This document shows, one piece after another, positions 7,700-16,768 of a DNA stretch of 64,000 bases. The stretch covers positions 248,001 through 312,000 of the forward strand of contig NZ_QHKS01000006.1 in NCBI RefSeq assembly GCF_003353175.1, written 5' to 3'. The position numbers and the translations under genes were made by a program. This DNA is from Paraburkholderia lacunae. Its GTDB lineage: Bacteria > Pseudomonadota > Gammaproteobacteria > Burkholderiales > Burkholderiaceae. The first letter of the stretch is position 1; every line of letters begins with the position of its first letter. Below the pieces are notes generated by a model. It made no database searches. It had not been told where the DNA came from and saw only the letters and a program-made list of their open reading frames with translations.

Positions 7700-9054
7700 T
7701 ACTCATTCGGCTTGTACAGCATCACCTCGCAGCCAGGCGTGGCGTCGTTGAAACGGATCGACATGCCGTGCATGCCGGCCACCGCCAGCGCCAGACTCAG
7801 GCCGAGCCCACTGCCCGGCGTATGGCGGCTTGCCTCGCCGCGATAGAAGCGCCGTAGCACGGCTTGCTGTTCGGCGGGGGCGATGCCCGGCCCGTCGTCG
7901 GATACGCTGACGCCCGCGCCCGTGCGGTCGCGAAACACCGTGAGCCGTACCTTGCCGCCATGCGGCGCGAACTTGATGGCGTTCTCCACCAGATTCGCCA
8001 GCGCTTCGAAGAGCAGACTCGGGTCGCCCTGAATTTCCAGCGGACCGGCGCTAGTCCGCTGCACGTCGAAGGCGATCTGCTTGTCTTCGGCGGTCGGCTC
8101 GTACAACTCGAACACGTCATCGGCGACGGCTGCCAGATCGACATTCGTAAAACCCTCACGGCGCACGCCGCTCTCGATTTCCGAAATACGCAGCAGCGCG
8201 TTGAAGGTGCGCAGCAGGCCGGTGGTCTCGACAATGGTGTCGTCGATCGCCGCGCGATACTCCGCTTCGGTTTTGGCGCGCCGCTGCGCGCGTTCGAGCG
8301 CGCCGAGCATCCGCGTGAGCGGTGTGCGCAGATCGTGCGCAATCGCATCGCACACGCCTTTGACTTCGTGCATCAGCCGCTCGATCTCATCGAGCATGCC
8401 GTTCACGACGCCGACGAGACGATCGACGTCGTCGCGTTTCGAATGCACGGGTAAACGCCTGCTGAGATTGCCGGCGACGATCTCTTCGATCGACGCGGTC
8501 ACCGCATCGAGCCGCCGCATCGCCGAGATGCCGATCAGGCTCGCGCCGATCAGGCCGATCGCCAACGTCAGCATGGCCGTGGACAGCAGCGCGTGCAGCA
8601 GTTCTTCGTCGAAGTGATCGAGCTCGCGAGTGTTCTGGCATAGCAAGGCGACGCGGCCGTCGGACAGCCGCGCGGCGATGCATCGTCCGGGCGGGTGGCC
8701 CGGTAGATTCGCGAGGCGCATCGAAAACGGCTTGTCGAAAGCGGGAATCGATGGCTGCTCGCCCGGATAGCCGCCCGCAAGATGTTTGCCGCTGCTGTCG
8801 AACAGCGCGAACGGGCGCTGGTGGCGCGGGTCGAACAGGCCTTGATGCTGGAATCGCGCGACCAGTTCGTTCGGGTCTTCGCGTATCAGCTCCACGTGTT
8901 CCCGAACCAGCCAGTCGTCGATGCGTTCCTGTTCGAAGCCGGTGATCTCGCGGTAGAGATAGCCGAACAGCAAAATGGCGATCACGCCGAACAACACCAG
9001 AAACAGCGTGGCGAGGCGAAAACCGGTGGTGCGGTGCAGTTCAGTCAGGCGCAT
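7699..9054 (-). CDS. Sensor histidine kinase with HAMP domain (TCS 3)
   Basis: This 451-residue EnvZ/CusS-type kinase has TM1 at about 14-33, a periplasmic loop of about 120 residues, TM2 at about 157-178 and a HAMP linker (RRLDAVTASIEEIVAGNLSRR begins it). The H-box is IAHDLRTPL (His240), and the HATPase domain has NLVENAIKF, SDDGPGIAP and GSGLGLSLA. It is unrelated in its sensor to the TctE-like kinases upstream. Its start overlaps the end of the regulator at 9041-9724 by 14 bp on the same strand, so regulator and kinase form one operon. No substrate or target genes are adjacent in its orientation. Confidence 0.92.
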   Translation of the reverse strand: MRLTELHRTTGFRLATLFLVLFGVIAILLFGYLYREITGFEQERIDDWLVREHVELIREDPNELVARFQHQGLFDPRHQRPFALFDSSGKHLAGGYPGEQPSIPAFDKPFSMRLANLPGHPPGRCIAARLSDGRVALLCQNTRELDHFDEELLHALLSTAMLTLAIGLIGASLIGISAMRRLDAVTASIEEIVAGNLSRRLPVHSKRDDVDRLVGVVNGMLDEIERLMHEVKGVCDAIAHDLRTPLTRMLGALERAQRRAKTEAEYRAAIDDTIVETTGLLRTFNALLRISEIESGVRREGFTNVDLAAVADDVFELYEPTAEDKQIAFDVQRTSAGPLEIQGDPSLLFEALANLVENAIKFAPHGGKVRLTVFRDRTGAGVSVSDDGPGIAPAEQQAVLRRFYRGEASRHTPGSGLGLSLALAVAGMHGMSIRFNDATPGCEVMLYKPNE

Positions 9055-9724
9055 GCAGCATGTACCCCGAACCGCGCACGGTATCGATCATCGGCGCCGA
9101 CCCGTCCGGGTCCAGCTTTTTCCTCAGACGGCTGATGTGCACGTCGATCACATTGGTCCGCTCGTCGAGCCGGTAATCCCACACCGCTTCGAACAGCATG
9201 GTGCGGCTCACCACCTGGCCTTCGTGCTGCATCAGATATTCGAGCAAGCGGTATTCACGCGGCAGCAGCGGCACCGGACGGCCGCCGCAGGTGACTTCGC
9301 GTTTGAGCGGGTCGAGCCGCAAGGGCCCGACCTGGTACTCCTGCACACCCGGCGCCGCTTCGCGCCGGCGCATCAGCGCGTCGAGCCGCGCGGTCAGTTC
9401 GATGAATTCGAACGGCTTGGTCAGATAATCGTCGCCGCCGGCACGCAAACCGCGCACGCGTTCATCGACCGCGGACAGCGCGCTGAGAATCAACACCGGC
9501 GTGAGCACGCCGGCGCTGCGCAACGCCGCCAGCATGCCGAGCCCTTCGAGGCCGCCTGGCAACATGCGATCGAGCACGATAGCGTCGTATGTGTTGGCGA
9601 CCGCGAGCATCAGGCCGTCGCGGCCCGTGCTCGCGGCTTGCACCGTGCAGCCATGATCGGTGAGGGCCTCGACGATTTCGGCGAGGGTTTGCTCGTCGTC
9701 CTCGACGACCAGTACATTCGACAT
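9041..9724 (-). CDS. OmpR-family response regulator (TCS 3)
   Basis: This 227-residue response regulator has the acidic pocket VVEDDE, phosphoacceptor Asp52 in AIVLDRMLPG, and a switch Ser where many relatives have Thr (LILSAL). The conserved Lys is in LTKPFE, and the winged-helix domain ends ISRLRKKLDPD and GSGYML. It is first in the operon with the HAMP kinase. The gene is divergent from the orphan regulator at 9948, with about 220 bp between the two starts, and a small hairpin lies in its leader at 9741-9763. Regulon unknown. Confidence 0.92.
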   Translation of the reverse strand: MSNVLVVEDDEQTLAEIVEALTDHGCTVQAASTGRDGLMLAVANTYDAIVLDRMLPGGLEGLGMLAALRSAGVLTPVLILSALSAVDERVRGLRAGGDDYLTKPFEFIELTARLDALMRRREAAPGVQEYQVGPLRLDPLKREVTCGGRPVPLLPREYRLLEYLMQHEGQVVSRTMLFEAVWDYRLDERTNVIDVHISRLRKKLDPDGSAPMIDTVRGSGYMLHAPD

Positions 9725-9740
9725 GCCTATATCCAGTCAA

Positions 9741-9763
9741 TGAGCCGCTCGATGAGCGGCTCA
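9741..9763 (-). other. Leader hairpin upstream of TCS 3 regulator
   Basis: TGAGCCGCT and AGCGGCTCA form a 9-bp perfect stem with a 5-nt loop about 20 bp upstream of the regulator start. It lies in the 5' leader of that gene and could affect ribosome access or mark an operator. It is not followed by a T-run. Confidence 0.4.
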
Positions 9764-9947
9764 ATCAGACAGCTCAGTTAGTCAACGCGGTTAGTCAACC
9801 CAATCAGCCAACGCAATCAACGCGCGGCGCACCGCGGCCGGCCGTTTTACACTATGCCCATACGCGCGATCTCCGCAGTATGCCGCGCGAAGCTGCACAG
9901 GCGTTTCGCGCCAACATGAAAAAATTTTAATGTAAGCCCGCTTGCGG

Positions 9948-10625
9948 ATGCGAATCCTTCTGATCGAAGACGATATGCGCGCCAGCCAGTTCCTGGCGCG
10001 AGGCTTGAGCGAGAGCGGTCTCATTGTCGACACGGTGGCCGACGGTGCGACCGGGCTCGCCTATGCGCGCGAGGGCATTTACGACGTGATTGTGACCGAT
10101 CGGCGCTTGCCCGCGCTCGACGGCATCGCGCTCGTGCAACAACTGCGCGCCGGCGGCGACACGACGCCGGTGCTGATGCTGTCGGCGCTCGGCGGGCTGA
10201 ACGAACGTGTCGAGGGGATACGCGCGGGTTGCGACGACTATCTGTTGAAACCCTACGCGTTCGTCGAAGTGCTGGCGAGAATCGAAGCGCTTGCACGGCG
10301 CGCGGATCGCAGCAGGATGAGCGAGCGGCTCGAGTGCGCGGATCTGGTGCTCGACACGCGGGCGCGGAGCGCTAGCCGCGCGGGCCGCGATCTGCGCCTG
10401 CAGCATCGCGAGTTCCTGTTGCTCGAATGCCTCGCGCGCCGCGAGGGGCAGGTCGTGACGCGCAGCATGCTGCTCGAGGCAGCGTGGAATTACGATTTCG
10501 AGCCGCGAGGCAACATCATCGATATGCATATGCATCGCCTGCGGATGAAAGTGGATCGCGACTTTCCGGTGGCGCTGATTCACACCGTGGTCGGCGCGGG
10601 CTATGTGCTCAATCCCGCGCCCTGA
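9948..10625 (+). CDS. OmpR-family response regulator, orphan, upstream of RND efflux operon
   Basis: This 225-residue regulator begins at ATG 9948 (MRILLIEDD); a TTG two codons earlier is also open. The receiver has Asp51 in VIVTDRRLP, Ser in LMLSAL and Lys in LLKPYA. The winged-helix output ends MHRLRMKVDRD and GAGYVL. No kinase gene is adjacent in its direction. It lies 147 bp before the efflux operon on the same strand, and both leaders contain a similar A/T block (9918-9931 and 10687-10702). A role as local activator of the pump is plausible but inferred. Confidence 0.9.
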   Translation: MRILLIEDDMRASQFLARGLSESGLIVDTVADGATGLAYAREGIYDVIVTDRRLPALDGIALVQQLRAGGDTTPVLMLSALGGLNERVEGIRAGCDDYLLKPYAFVEVLARIEALARRADRSRMSERLECADLVLDTRARSASRAGRDLRLQHREFLLLECLARREGQVVTRSMLLEAAWNYDFEPRGNIIDMHMHRLRMKVDRDFPVALIHTVVGAGYVLNPAP

Positions 10626-10686
10626 ATGCCGTCAACGGTCGCGCACAGGCCGTTGCTCGAGCCGTTCCACAAGCATGCTGCGCCGC

Positions 10687-10702
10687 ATTAAATTTTTTTA
10701 AT
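10687..10702. promoter_or_regulatory. A/T-rich near-palindrome before efflux operon, similar to block at 9918-9931
   Basis: ATTAAATTTTTTTAAT lies in the leader of the efflux operon. The complement of the block at 9918-9931, just before the orphan regulator gene, matches it at 12 of 14 positions. In this GC-rich DNA, A/T blocks stand out and could be UP elements or a shared operator. Confidence 0.3.
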
Positions 10703-10772
10703 CATTGGGCGAAAGCGCCGACAGAACCCACTGGCTAATCTGGCGAGATTCTTTGTTGCCTGAGGCCTTTCC

Positions 10773-12254
10773 ATGTCAGGGCTGTTCCGTCCGGCGCCGT
10801 TTTCTCCCGTCGTCAGTCCTCATGCGCGGAGTTCCTGCGCCATGCGCGCTGCCGTGTGCACGCTGGCTGCCGCGGTTCTGGCCGGCTGCTCGCTCGCGCC
10901 TGTCTATCAGCGGCCCAGTACGCCGCTGGCGCAAACCTTCGACGGCGCGGCAGGGGCCTCGCTGACCGATACGGTGCCGGTCAGAAGCGGCTGGTGGCGC
11001 GAGTATCACGACCCCGCGCTCGACGCGCTGGTCGAGCGCAGCCTGCGCAACAACTTCACGCTGGCGTCGGCCGTCGCGAGCGTCGAACAGGCGCGCGGCA
11101 ATGCCGAGAAAGCCGGCGCGCCGCAGTATCCTTCGCTGTCGGTCGGGGGGACGTTTACTCGCAGTCACCAGGGCCGCGGCTCGACCACCAAAAACCAAAG
11201 CCTCTTCGCCGAAGCCAGCTACGAAATCGATTTCTGGGGCTTGAATGCCGCCAACGCCAATGCCGCCGACCTGCTCGCACGCGCGTCCGAATTCGATCGC
11301 GATACGGTTGCGCTGACGCTGACTGCCTCGGTTGCGGACACGTATTTTCAGGTGCAGAGTCTGCGCCGCCGTCTCGCGATCGCACGGACCATTTCCGACG
11401 ACGCAGCACGCATTCTGCAATTGTTGCTCGCGCAACAAGCCGCCGGCGTCGCGACCGAATTGCAAGTGCAGCAGCAACGCAATGCGCTCGCCACCTTCCA
11501 GGCCGCGGTGCCGGCGCTGCAGCAGCAACTCGACACCAGCGTGCATGCGCTCGCTGTGCTGGTGGGCACGGCGCCCGAACAATTCACGGTCAGCGAAACC
11601 GCGCTCGCCGACGTCGTCATTCCGCAGCCGCGCGCGAATCTGCCCGCGAGTCTGCTCGAAACGCGCCCCGACGTCCGTTCCAAGGAAGCGCAGTTGCAAG
11701 CGGCCAATCAGAGCGTCGGCGCGGCGCGCGCGGCGTTTCTGCCGAACCTCGTGCTGACCGCCGACGGCGGCCTCAGCAGCAAGTCGCTGTCGCACTTCCT
11801 GTCGAGCCCGTTCGCCAGCATCGCCGCTTCGCTGGCGGCGCCGATCTTCGACGGCGGCGCGCTGCGCGGCCAACTGCATGCGAGTCAGGCGGCGCAGACG
11901 AAGAGCGTGGCGGATTACCGGCAGGCCGTGGTGAGCGCGCTGCAGGACGTCGAGGATTCGCTGTCGGCGGCGCAGCAGCAGCAACTCGCGGAGGCCGCCG
12001 ACCAGAACGCCGCCGACGCCGCCCGCAAGGCCGCCACGCTCGCGCAAACCCAGTACACGCTCGGCACCGTCGATTTTCTGACCGTACTCGACGCCCAACG
12101 CACGCTGTACCAGTCCGAAGACACGCTGGTGCAGGCGCGGCTCGCGCGCCTGCAAGCGTCGGTCAGTCTGTTTCGCGCATTCGGCGGCGGCTTCGGCATC
12201 ACCGGCGATAGCGACGCCAGTCCCGCTTCCTCTTCTACGCCTTCCCGCTCATGA
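10773..12254 (+). CDS. Outer-membrane efflux lipoprotein, NodT/OprM family
   Basis: This is the outer-membrane channel of a tripartite RND pump. The 493-residue frame has a lipobox LAGC (mature Cys in GCSLAPVYQRP), typical of OprM/NodT proteins that are lipidated and form a trimeric barrel plus periplasmic alpha tunnel. Two OEP repeats are present, each with long amphipathic helices. ATG 10773 places an unusually long stretch before the signal sequence; ATG 10842 (MRAAVCTLAAAVLAGC) would give a compact lipoprotein signal and may be the true start. The stop overlaps the adaptor start by 4 bp (ATGA). Substrates are not predictable from sequence. Confidence 0.92.
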   Translation: MSGLFRPAPFSPVVSPHARSSCAMRAAVCTLAAAVLAGCSLAPVYQRPSTPLAQTFDGAAGASLTDTVPVRSGWWREYHDPALDALVERSLRNNFTLASAVASVEQARGNAEKAGAPQYPSLSVGGTFTRSHQGRGSTTKNQSLFAEASYEIDFWGLNAANANAADLLARASEFDRDTVALTLTASVADTYFQVQSLRRRLAIARTISDDAARILQLLLAQQAAGVATELQVQQQRNALATFQAAVPALQQQLDTSVHALAVLVGTAPEQFTVSETALADVVIPQPRANLPASLLETRPDVRSKEAQLQAANQSVGAARAAFLPNLVLTADGGLSSKSLSHFLSSPFASIAASLAAPIFDGGALRGQLHASQAAQTKSVADYRQAVVSALQDVEDSLSAAQQQQLAEAADQNAADAARKAATLAQTQYTLGTVDFLTVLDAQRTLYQSEDTLVQARLARLQASVSLFRAFGGGFGITGDSDASPASSSTPSRS

Positions 12255-13600
12255 AACCTGCTGACCTTCCGAACCATGAGGCGCCGCGTGCGCGCAGAAA
12301 CCGCGCGCCGTTGATCGCGGCGGTGGCCGTTCTCGTCGTGATTCTCGTGGCGTGGTTCTGGCCGAGGCACCCGGCTGTCAAATCGGTGCAGGCCGTGCCG
12401 GTCAACGCCGGCCACGCGGCGAAGCGCGACTTTCCGATCCGCGTCGCGGCGGTGGGCACGGTTCTGGCGCTCAATACCGTGGACGTCAAGGTGCGCGTCG
12501 ACGGCCAGTTGCAGCGCATCGCCTTCACCGAAGGGCAGGATGTGAAAGCCGGACAACTGCTCGCGCAACTCGATCAGGGACCGCTGAGCGCCCAGCTGCA
12601 CCAGGCGGAAGCGGCGCAGCGCAAGGACCAGGCGTCGCTCGACAACGCGCGGCTCGATTTCGCGCGTTATTCGAAGCTGGTCGGCATCGGCGCGGCGACC
12701 ACCCAGGCGGTCGACACGGCGAGGTCGCAAGTGGAAGCACTCGCCGCGACCGTCGCCGCGGATGCTGCGCTGGTGCAGAGCGAGCGCCTGCAACTCAGCT
12801 TCACGACGCTATGCGCGCCGTTCACCGGCCGCGTCGGCGCGCGCGAAGCCGACATCGGCGCGATCGTGCATCCGGCCGACACGACCGGCATCGTCACGGT
12901 CACGCAAATGGAGCCGATCACCGTGCAGTTCTCGGTGCCTCAGGACGTGCTGCCCGACCTGCTCGCCAATCAGGCGAAAGCGCCGCTCGCGGTGAACGTC
13001 ACCACGCGTTCCGGCAGTACGCCGCTTGCGGAGGGCACGCTCGTGTTCATCGACAGCACGGTGGATGCGACAACCGGCCAGATCAGGCTCAAGGCCTCGT
13101 TCACCAACAAGGACCGCACGCTCTGGCCGGGCGAACTGGTGAACGCGCGCGTGCTGATGCGTACCGATTCGCAGCGTCTCGCGGTGCCGAGCCGCGCCGT
13201 GGTGAATACGCAGAACGGCACGCAACTGTATGTGATCGACGCGAACGGCACGGCGCGGATGCGGCCGGTGCAAACCGGCGTCGCGGTCGACGGCATGACG
13301 GAGATACGCAGCGGCATTGCCCCGGCGGATCTGATCGTGTTCGACGGACAAAGCCGGCTGAACCCGGGCGTGCAGGTGGCGGCGACCATGGTGGCGACGG
13401 TGGCCGAAGCGCCGCAGGCCAACGCCAACACCAACACCAACACCAACACCAACACCAACACCAACACCAACACCAACACCAACACCAACACCAACACCAA
13501 CACCAACACCAACACCAACACCAACACCAACACCAACACCAACACCAACGCCAACACCAACGCAGCGGACAACCAGGCTAACCAGGACCATCCGTCATGA
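12251..13600 (+). CDS. RND efflux periplasmic adaptor (MdtA/AcrA family) with Asn-Thr repeat tail
   Basis: This 449-residue membrane-fusion protein has an N-terminal anchor at about 20-36, then the biotinyl-lipoyl, alpha-hairpin and beta-barrel domains of the HlyD/MdtA family (GTVLALNTVDVKVRVDGQL, and ...GRVGAREADIG). It links the outer-membrane channel to the pump. The last 65 or so residues are unusual: a nearly pure Asn-Thr dipeptide tract encoded by 20 identical AACACC hexamers, followed by a short polar end. The tail is outside the conserved fold and should be disordered. The gene overlaps its upstream and downstream partners by 4 bp each, giving strict translational coupling. Confidence 0.93.
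   Translation: MKPADLPNHEAPRARRNRAPLIAAVAVLVVILVAWFWPRHPAVKSVQAVPVNAGHAAKRDFPIRVAAVGTVLALNTVDVKVRVDGQLQRIAFTEGQDVKAGQLLAQLDQGPLSAQLHQAEAAQRKDQASLDNARLDFARYSKLVGIGAATTQAVDTARSQVEALAATVAADAALVQSERLQLSFTTLCAPFTGRVGAREADIGAIVHPADTTGIVTVTQMEPITVQFSVPQDVLPDLLANQAKAPLAVNVTTRSGSTPLAEGTLVFIDSTVDATTGQIRLKASFTNKDRTLWPGELVNARVLMRTDSQRLAVPSRAVVNTQNGTQLYVIDANGTARMRPVQTGVAVDGMTEIRSGIAPADLIVFDGQSRLNPGVQVAATMVATVAEAPQANANTNTNTNTNTNTNTNTNTNTNTNTNTNTNTNTNTNTNTNTNANTNAADNQANQDHPS
13427..13546. repeat. Hexanucleotide microsatellite (AACACC)20 in adaptor gene
   Basis: Twenty exact AACACC units lie in frame and encode Asn-Thr dipeptides; near-copies with GCC flank them on both sides. Because the unit is 6 bp, slippage changes protein length without a frameshift. 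Confidence 0.95.
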
Positions 13601-16600
13601 GTTTCATGGAGTTGTTCATCAAGCGGCGCGTCGCGACCAGTTTTCTGGCGATCGCGGTGCTGCTGGTCGGCGCGGTAGCGTATTTTCTGCTGCCCGTCGC
13701 GCCCTTGCCGCAAGTCGACTTTCCGACCATCCAGATCGTTGCGAAGTTGCCCGGCGCAAGTGCGGAAACGATGGCGACTTCGGTGGCGACGCCATTGGAG
13801 CGGCAACTTTCGCTGATTTCCGGCGTGACGCAGATGACGTCGTCGAGCTCGCTCGGCACCACGAACATTGCCGTGCAGTTCGACCTGTCGCGCGACATCA
13901 ACGGCGCGGCACAGGACGTGCAGACCGCGATCAACGCTGCCGGCGGTAATCTGCCGAAGAATCTGCCGAACCCGCCGACCTATCAGAAGGTCAACCCGGC
14001 CGACTTCACGTTGCTGTCGCTGGCGCTGACGTCGCCTTCGCTGACGCTCACGCAGCTCGACAGCTACGCCGAAGATTATCTGGCGCAACAGATCTCGCAG
14101 ATGCCCGGCGTCGGCCTCGTCGATTTCCACGGCCAGCAGCGGCCCGCGGTGCGCATCCAGCTCGATCCGGACAAGCTCACCGCGCGCGGCTTGACGCTGG
14201 AAGACGTGCGCTCGATCGTGAGCGTGCAAACAGTGAATGCGCCGAAGGGCAGTCTGAACGGCCCGGACCGCTCGGTCATCTTCAATGCGACCGACCAGAT
14301 CACGAGCGCCTCGGAGTATCGCGATCTGGTGGTGGCGTACAAGAACGGCGCGCCGATTCGCGTGTCCGATCTCGGCACGGTTCTGAACGCCGCCGAAGAC
14401 AACCAGCAGGCCGCGTGGCTGCAACACGAGCGCGCGATCATTCTCGACATTCACAAGCAACCCGGCTTCAACGTCGTGCAGACCATCGCCAACATCAAGG
14501 CGACGCTGCCGGCGCTCGAAGCGACGCTGCCCGCGGCCGCGCATCTGCACGTTGTGGGCGATCGAACGCAGACCATCGACGCGTCGGTGCACGACGTGCA
14601 GTTCACGCTGATGCTGACGATCGCCTTGGTCGTGATGGTCATTTTCTCGTTCCTGCGCAACCTGTGGGCGACGGTGATTCCGAGCCTGACGATTCCGCTT
14701 TCGTTGGTGGCCACGTTCGGCGTGATGTATCTGCTTGGCTATAGCCTCGACAATCTGTCGCTGATGGGTCTGACGATCGCGGTGGGCTTCGTGGTGGACG
14801 ATGCGATCGTCGTGATCGAAAACGTGATGCGGCATATCGAAGAGGGTGTGCCCAGAATGAAAGCCGCCCTGCTCGGCGCAATGGAAGTGCGCTTCACCAT
14901 CGTTTCGATGACGATCTCGCTGATCGCCGTCTTCATTCCGATCCTGCTGATGGGCGGCATTGTCGGCCGTCTGTTCCGCGAATTCGCGGTGACGGTGAGC
15001 GTGGCGATCGTGATGTCGGCGCTGGTATCGCTGACCGTGACGCCGATGCTGTGCGGCTGGCTGATCCGTTTGCCCGAGCCGGATGACGCAAGCCCGATGC
15101 GCAAGTTGGAAGCGTGGCTCGAAGCGGGCTTTACCGCGGTGGAGCGGCGCTACGAGCGTGGCCTCGATTGGGTGCTGAGTCATCAGAAGCTGATGCTGGC
15201 GGTGACGGTCGCCACGATTGCGGCCACCGGCGCGTTGTTCGTCGTGATCCCGAAGGGCTTCTTTCCGCAGGAAGACTCCGGCTTGATCATGGGCGTCGCC
15301 CAGGCCGCGCCGGACATCTCGCCTCGCTCGATGTCGGTCAAGATGCAGCAACTGGGCAATCTGATCGAAGCCGATCCGGCTGTCGATAACGTCTACTACT
15401 GGATGGGCCCGAATCCGACCGTGAGCCAGGGGCGCGTCATGATCAACCTGAAGCCGTTCAATCAGCGCAAGGACAGCGCGGCGCAGGTGCTCAATCGCCT
15501 GAAGCCGGAACTGGCGAAGATCATGGGCATTTCACTGTCGATGCAGGTGCGGCAGGACATTCAGGTGGGCGGCCGGATCAGCGCCGCGCAGTATCAGTAC
15601 ACGTTGCAGGACCCCGACATCGGCGAACTGAACCGATGGGCCGGCGTGCTGACCGACCGGCTGTCGAAGCTGCCGCAACTCGCCGAAGTCACTTCCGACC
15701 AGCAAGCCGCCGCCACCAGCGCGACGCTCGTGATCGACCGCAGCACGGCTTCGCGTTTCGGCATCACCGCGCAGGCGATCGACGACACGCTTTACGATGC
15801 GTTTGGCCAGCGGCAGATCGCGACGCTCTTCACGCAACTGAATCAGTACCATGTCGTCGAGGAAGTCAGCCCGGCTTTTCAGTTGACTATGGATGCGCTC
15901 GCGCACCTCTACGTGCGCTCGCCGTTGACCAACGAACTGGTGCCGCTCGACACGCTGGCGAAACTCGAGAACAACGTGTCGCCGATTTCGGTGAATCATC
16001 AGGGGCTGTTCCCGTCCGTGACGATCTCGTTCAATCTCGCGGCGGGGCAGTCGCTCGGTAACGCGGTGACGGCGATTCACCAGGCCGAGGTTGCGGCTGG
16101 CAAGCCCGATAGTCTGGCGGGCTCGTTTCAGGGTACCGCGCAGGCGTTCCAGGCATCGCTCGCGAGCGAGCCGTATCTGATCGCCGCGGCGCTCGTGGTG
16201 GTCTATCTGATACTCGGCATCCTGTACGAGAGCGCGATTCATCCGCTCACCATTATCTCGACGCTGCCTTCAGCGGGCGTGGGCGCTCTGCTTGCGTTGA
16301 TGCTGTGCGGTCAGGATCTCTCGATCATGGGGATGATCGGCATCATCCTGCTGATCGGCATTGTGAAGAAGAACGCGATCATGATGATCGACTTCGCGCT
16401 CGTGGCGGAACGGGAGCAGGGCCTGTCGCCGCGCGAAGCGATCCGGCAGGCCTGCGTGCTGCGCTTCCGGCCGATTATGATGACCACGCTTGCGGCTCTG
16501 TTCGGCGCGTTGCCGCTCGCGCTCGGGCATGGTGCGGGCGCCGAGTTGCGCGTGCCGCTCGGGATTGCGATTGTCGGCGGCCTGATCGTTTCGCAGATGC

Positions 16601-16710
16601 TGACGCTGTTCACGACGCCGGTGGTGCATTTGTGGTTCGACCGTCTGTCGCATTGGCTGGAGAAGCAGCGCTCGAGCGGCAGTGTGGTCGAAACGGAATC
16701 CGTGGGTTGA
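13597..16710 (+). CDS. RND multidrug efflux permease, MdtB-like (HAE1)
   Basis: This 1037-residue inner-membrane proton antiporter is full length for the HAE1/AcrB family. The N-terminus starts with TM1 after MSFMELFIKRRVA, and two large periplasmic porter domains flank TM2-6 and TM8-12. The paired aspartates of TM4 are visible in VGFVVDDAIVVIENV, and the TM10-11 region has GIILLIGIVKKNAIMMIDFA. The sequence resembles MdtB more than AcrB. It is the third gene of the operon and overlaps the adaptor by 4 bp. MdtBC-type systems usually need two different pump subunits; only one is present here, so it would work as a homotrimer or with a partner encoded elsewhere. Confidence 0.93.
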   Translation: MSFMELFIKRRVATSFLAIAVLLVGAVAYFLLPVAPLPQVDFPTIQIVAKLPGASAETMATSVATPLERQLSLISGVTQMTSSSSLGTTNIAVQFDLSRDINGAAQDVQTAINAAGGNLPKNLPNPPTYQKVNPADFTLLSLALTSPSLTLTQLDSYAEDYLAQQISQMPGVGLVDFHGQQRPAVRIQLDPDKLTARGLTLEDVRSIVSVQTVNAPKGSLNGPDRSVIFNATDQITSASEYRDLVVAYKNGAPIRVSDLGTVLNAAEDNQQAAWLQHERAIILDIHKQPGFNVVQTIANIKATLPALEATLPAAAHLHVVGDRTQTIDASVHDVQFTLMLTIALVVMVIFSFLRNLWATVIPSLTIPLSLVATFGVMYLLGYSLDNLSLMGLTIAVGFVVDDAIVVIENVMRHIEEGVPRMKAALLGAMEVRFTIVSMTISLIAVFIPILLMGGIVGRLFREFAVTVSVAIVMSALVSLTVTPMLCGWLIRLPEPDDASPMRKLEAWLEAGFTAVERRYERGLDWVLSHQKLMLAVTVATIAATGALFVVIPKGFFPQEDSGLIMGVAQAAPDISPRSMSVKMQQLGNLIEADPAVDNVYYWMGPNPTVSQGRVMINLKPFNQRKDSAAQVLNRLKPELAKIMGISLSMQVRQDIQVGGRISAAQYQYTLQDPDIGELNRWAGVLTDRLSKLPQLAEVTSDQQAAATSATLVIDRSTASRFGITAQAIDDTLYDAFGQRQIATLFTQLNQYHVVEEVSPAFQLTMDALAHLYVRSPLTNELVPLDTLAKLENNVSPISVNHQGLFPSVTISFNLAAGQSLGNAVTAIHQAEVAAGKPDSLAGSFQGTAQAFQASLASEPYLIAAALVVVYLILGILYESAIHPLTIISTLPSAGVGALLALMLCGQDLSIMGMIGIILLIGIVKKNAIMMIDFALVAEREQGLSPREAIRQACVLRFRPIMMTTLAALFGALPLALGHGAGAELRVPLGIAIVGGLIVSQMLTLFTTPVVHLWFDRLSHWLEKQRSSGSVVETESVG

Positions 16711-16768
16711 GCGCTCACCATTGGACCAATGAATCGGACCAATGAAGCAGATCAATGGCGGGACTGGC

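Noticed and set aside
9918..9931. Rho-independent terminator at the A/T block
   Set aside because: No GC stem adjoins it and it sits in the leader of a regulator gene.
13419..13564. Regular repeat that could be taken for a CRISPR array
   Set aside because: The units are 6 bp with no spacers and encode Asn-Thr in frame inside a coding gene.
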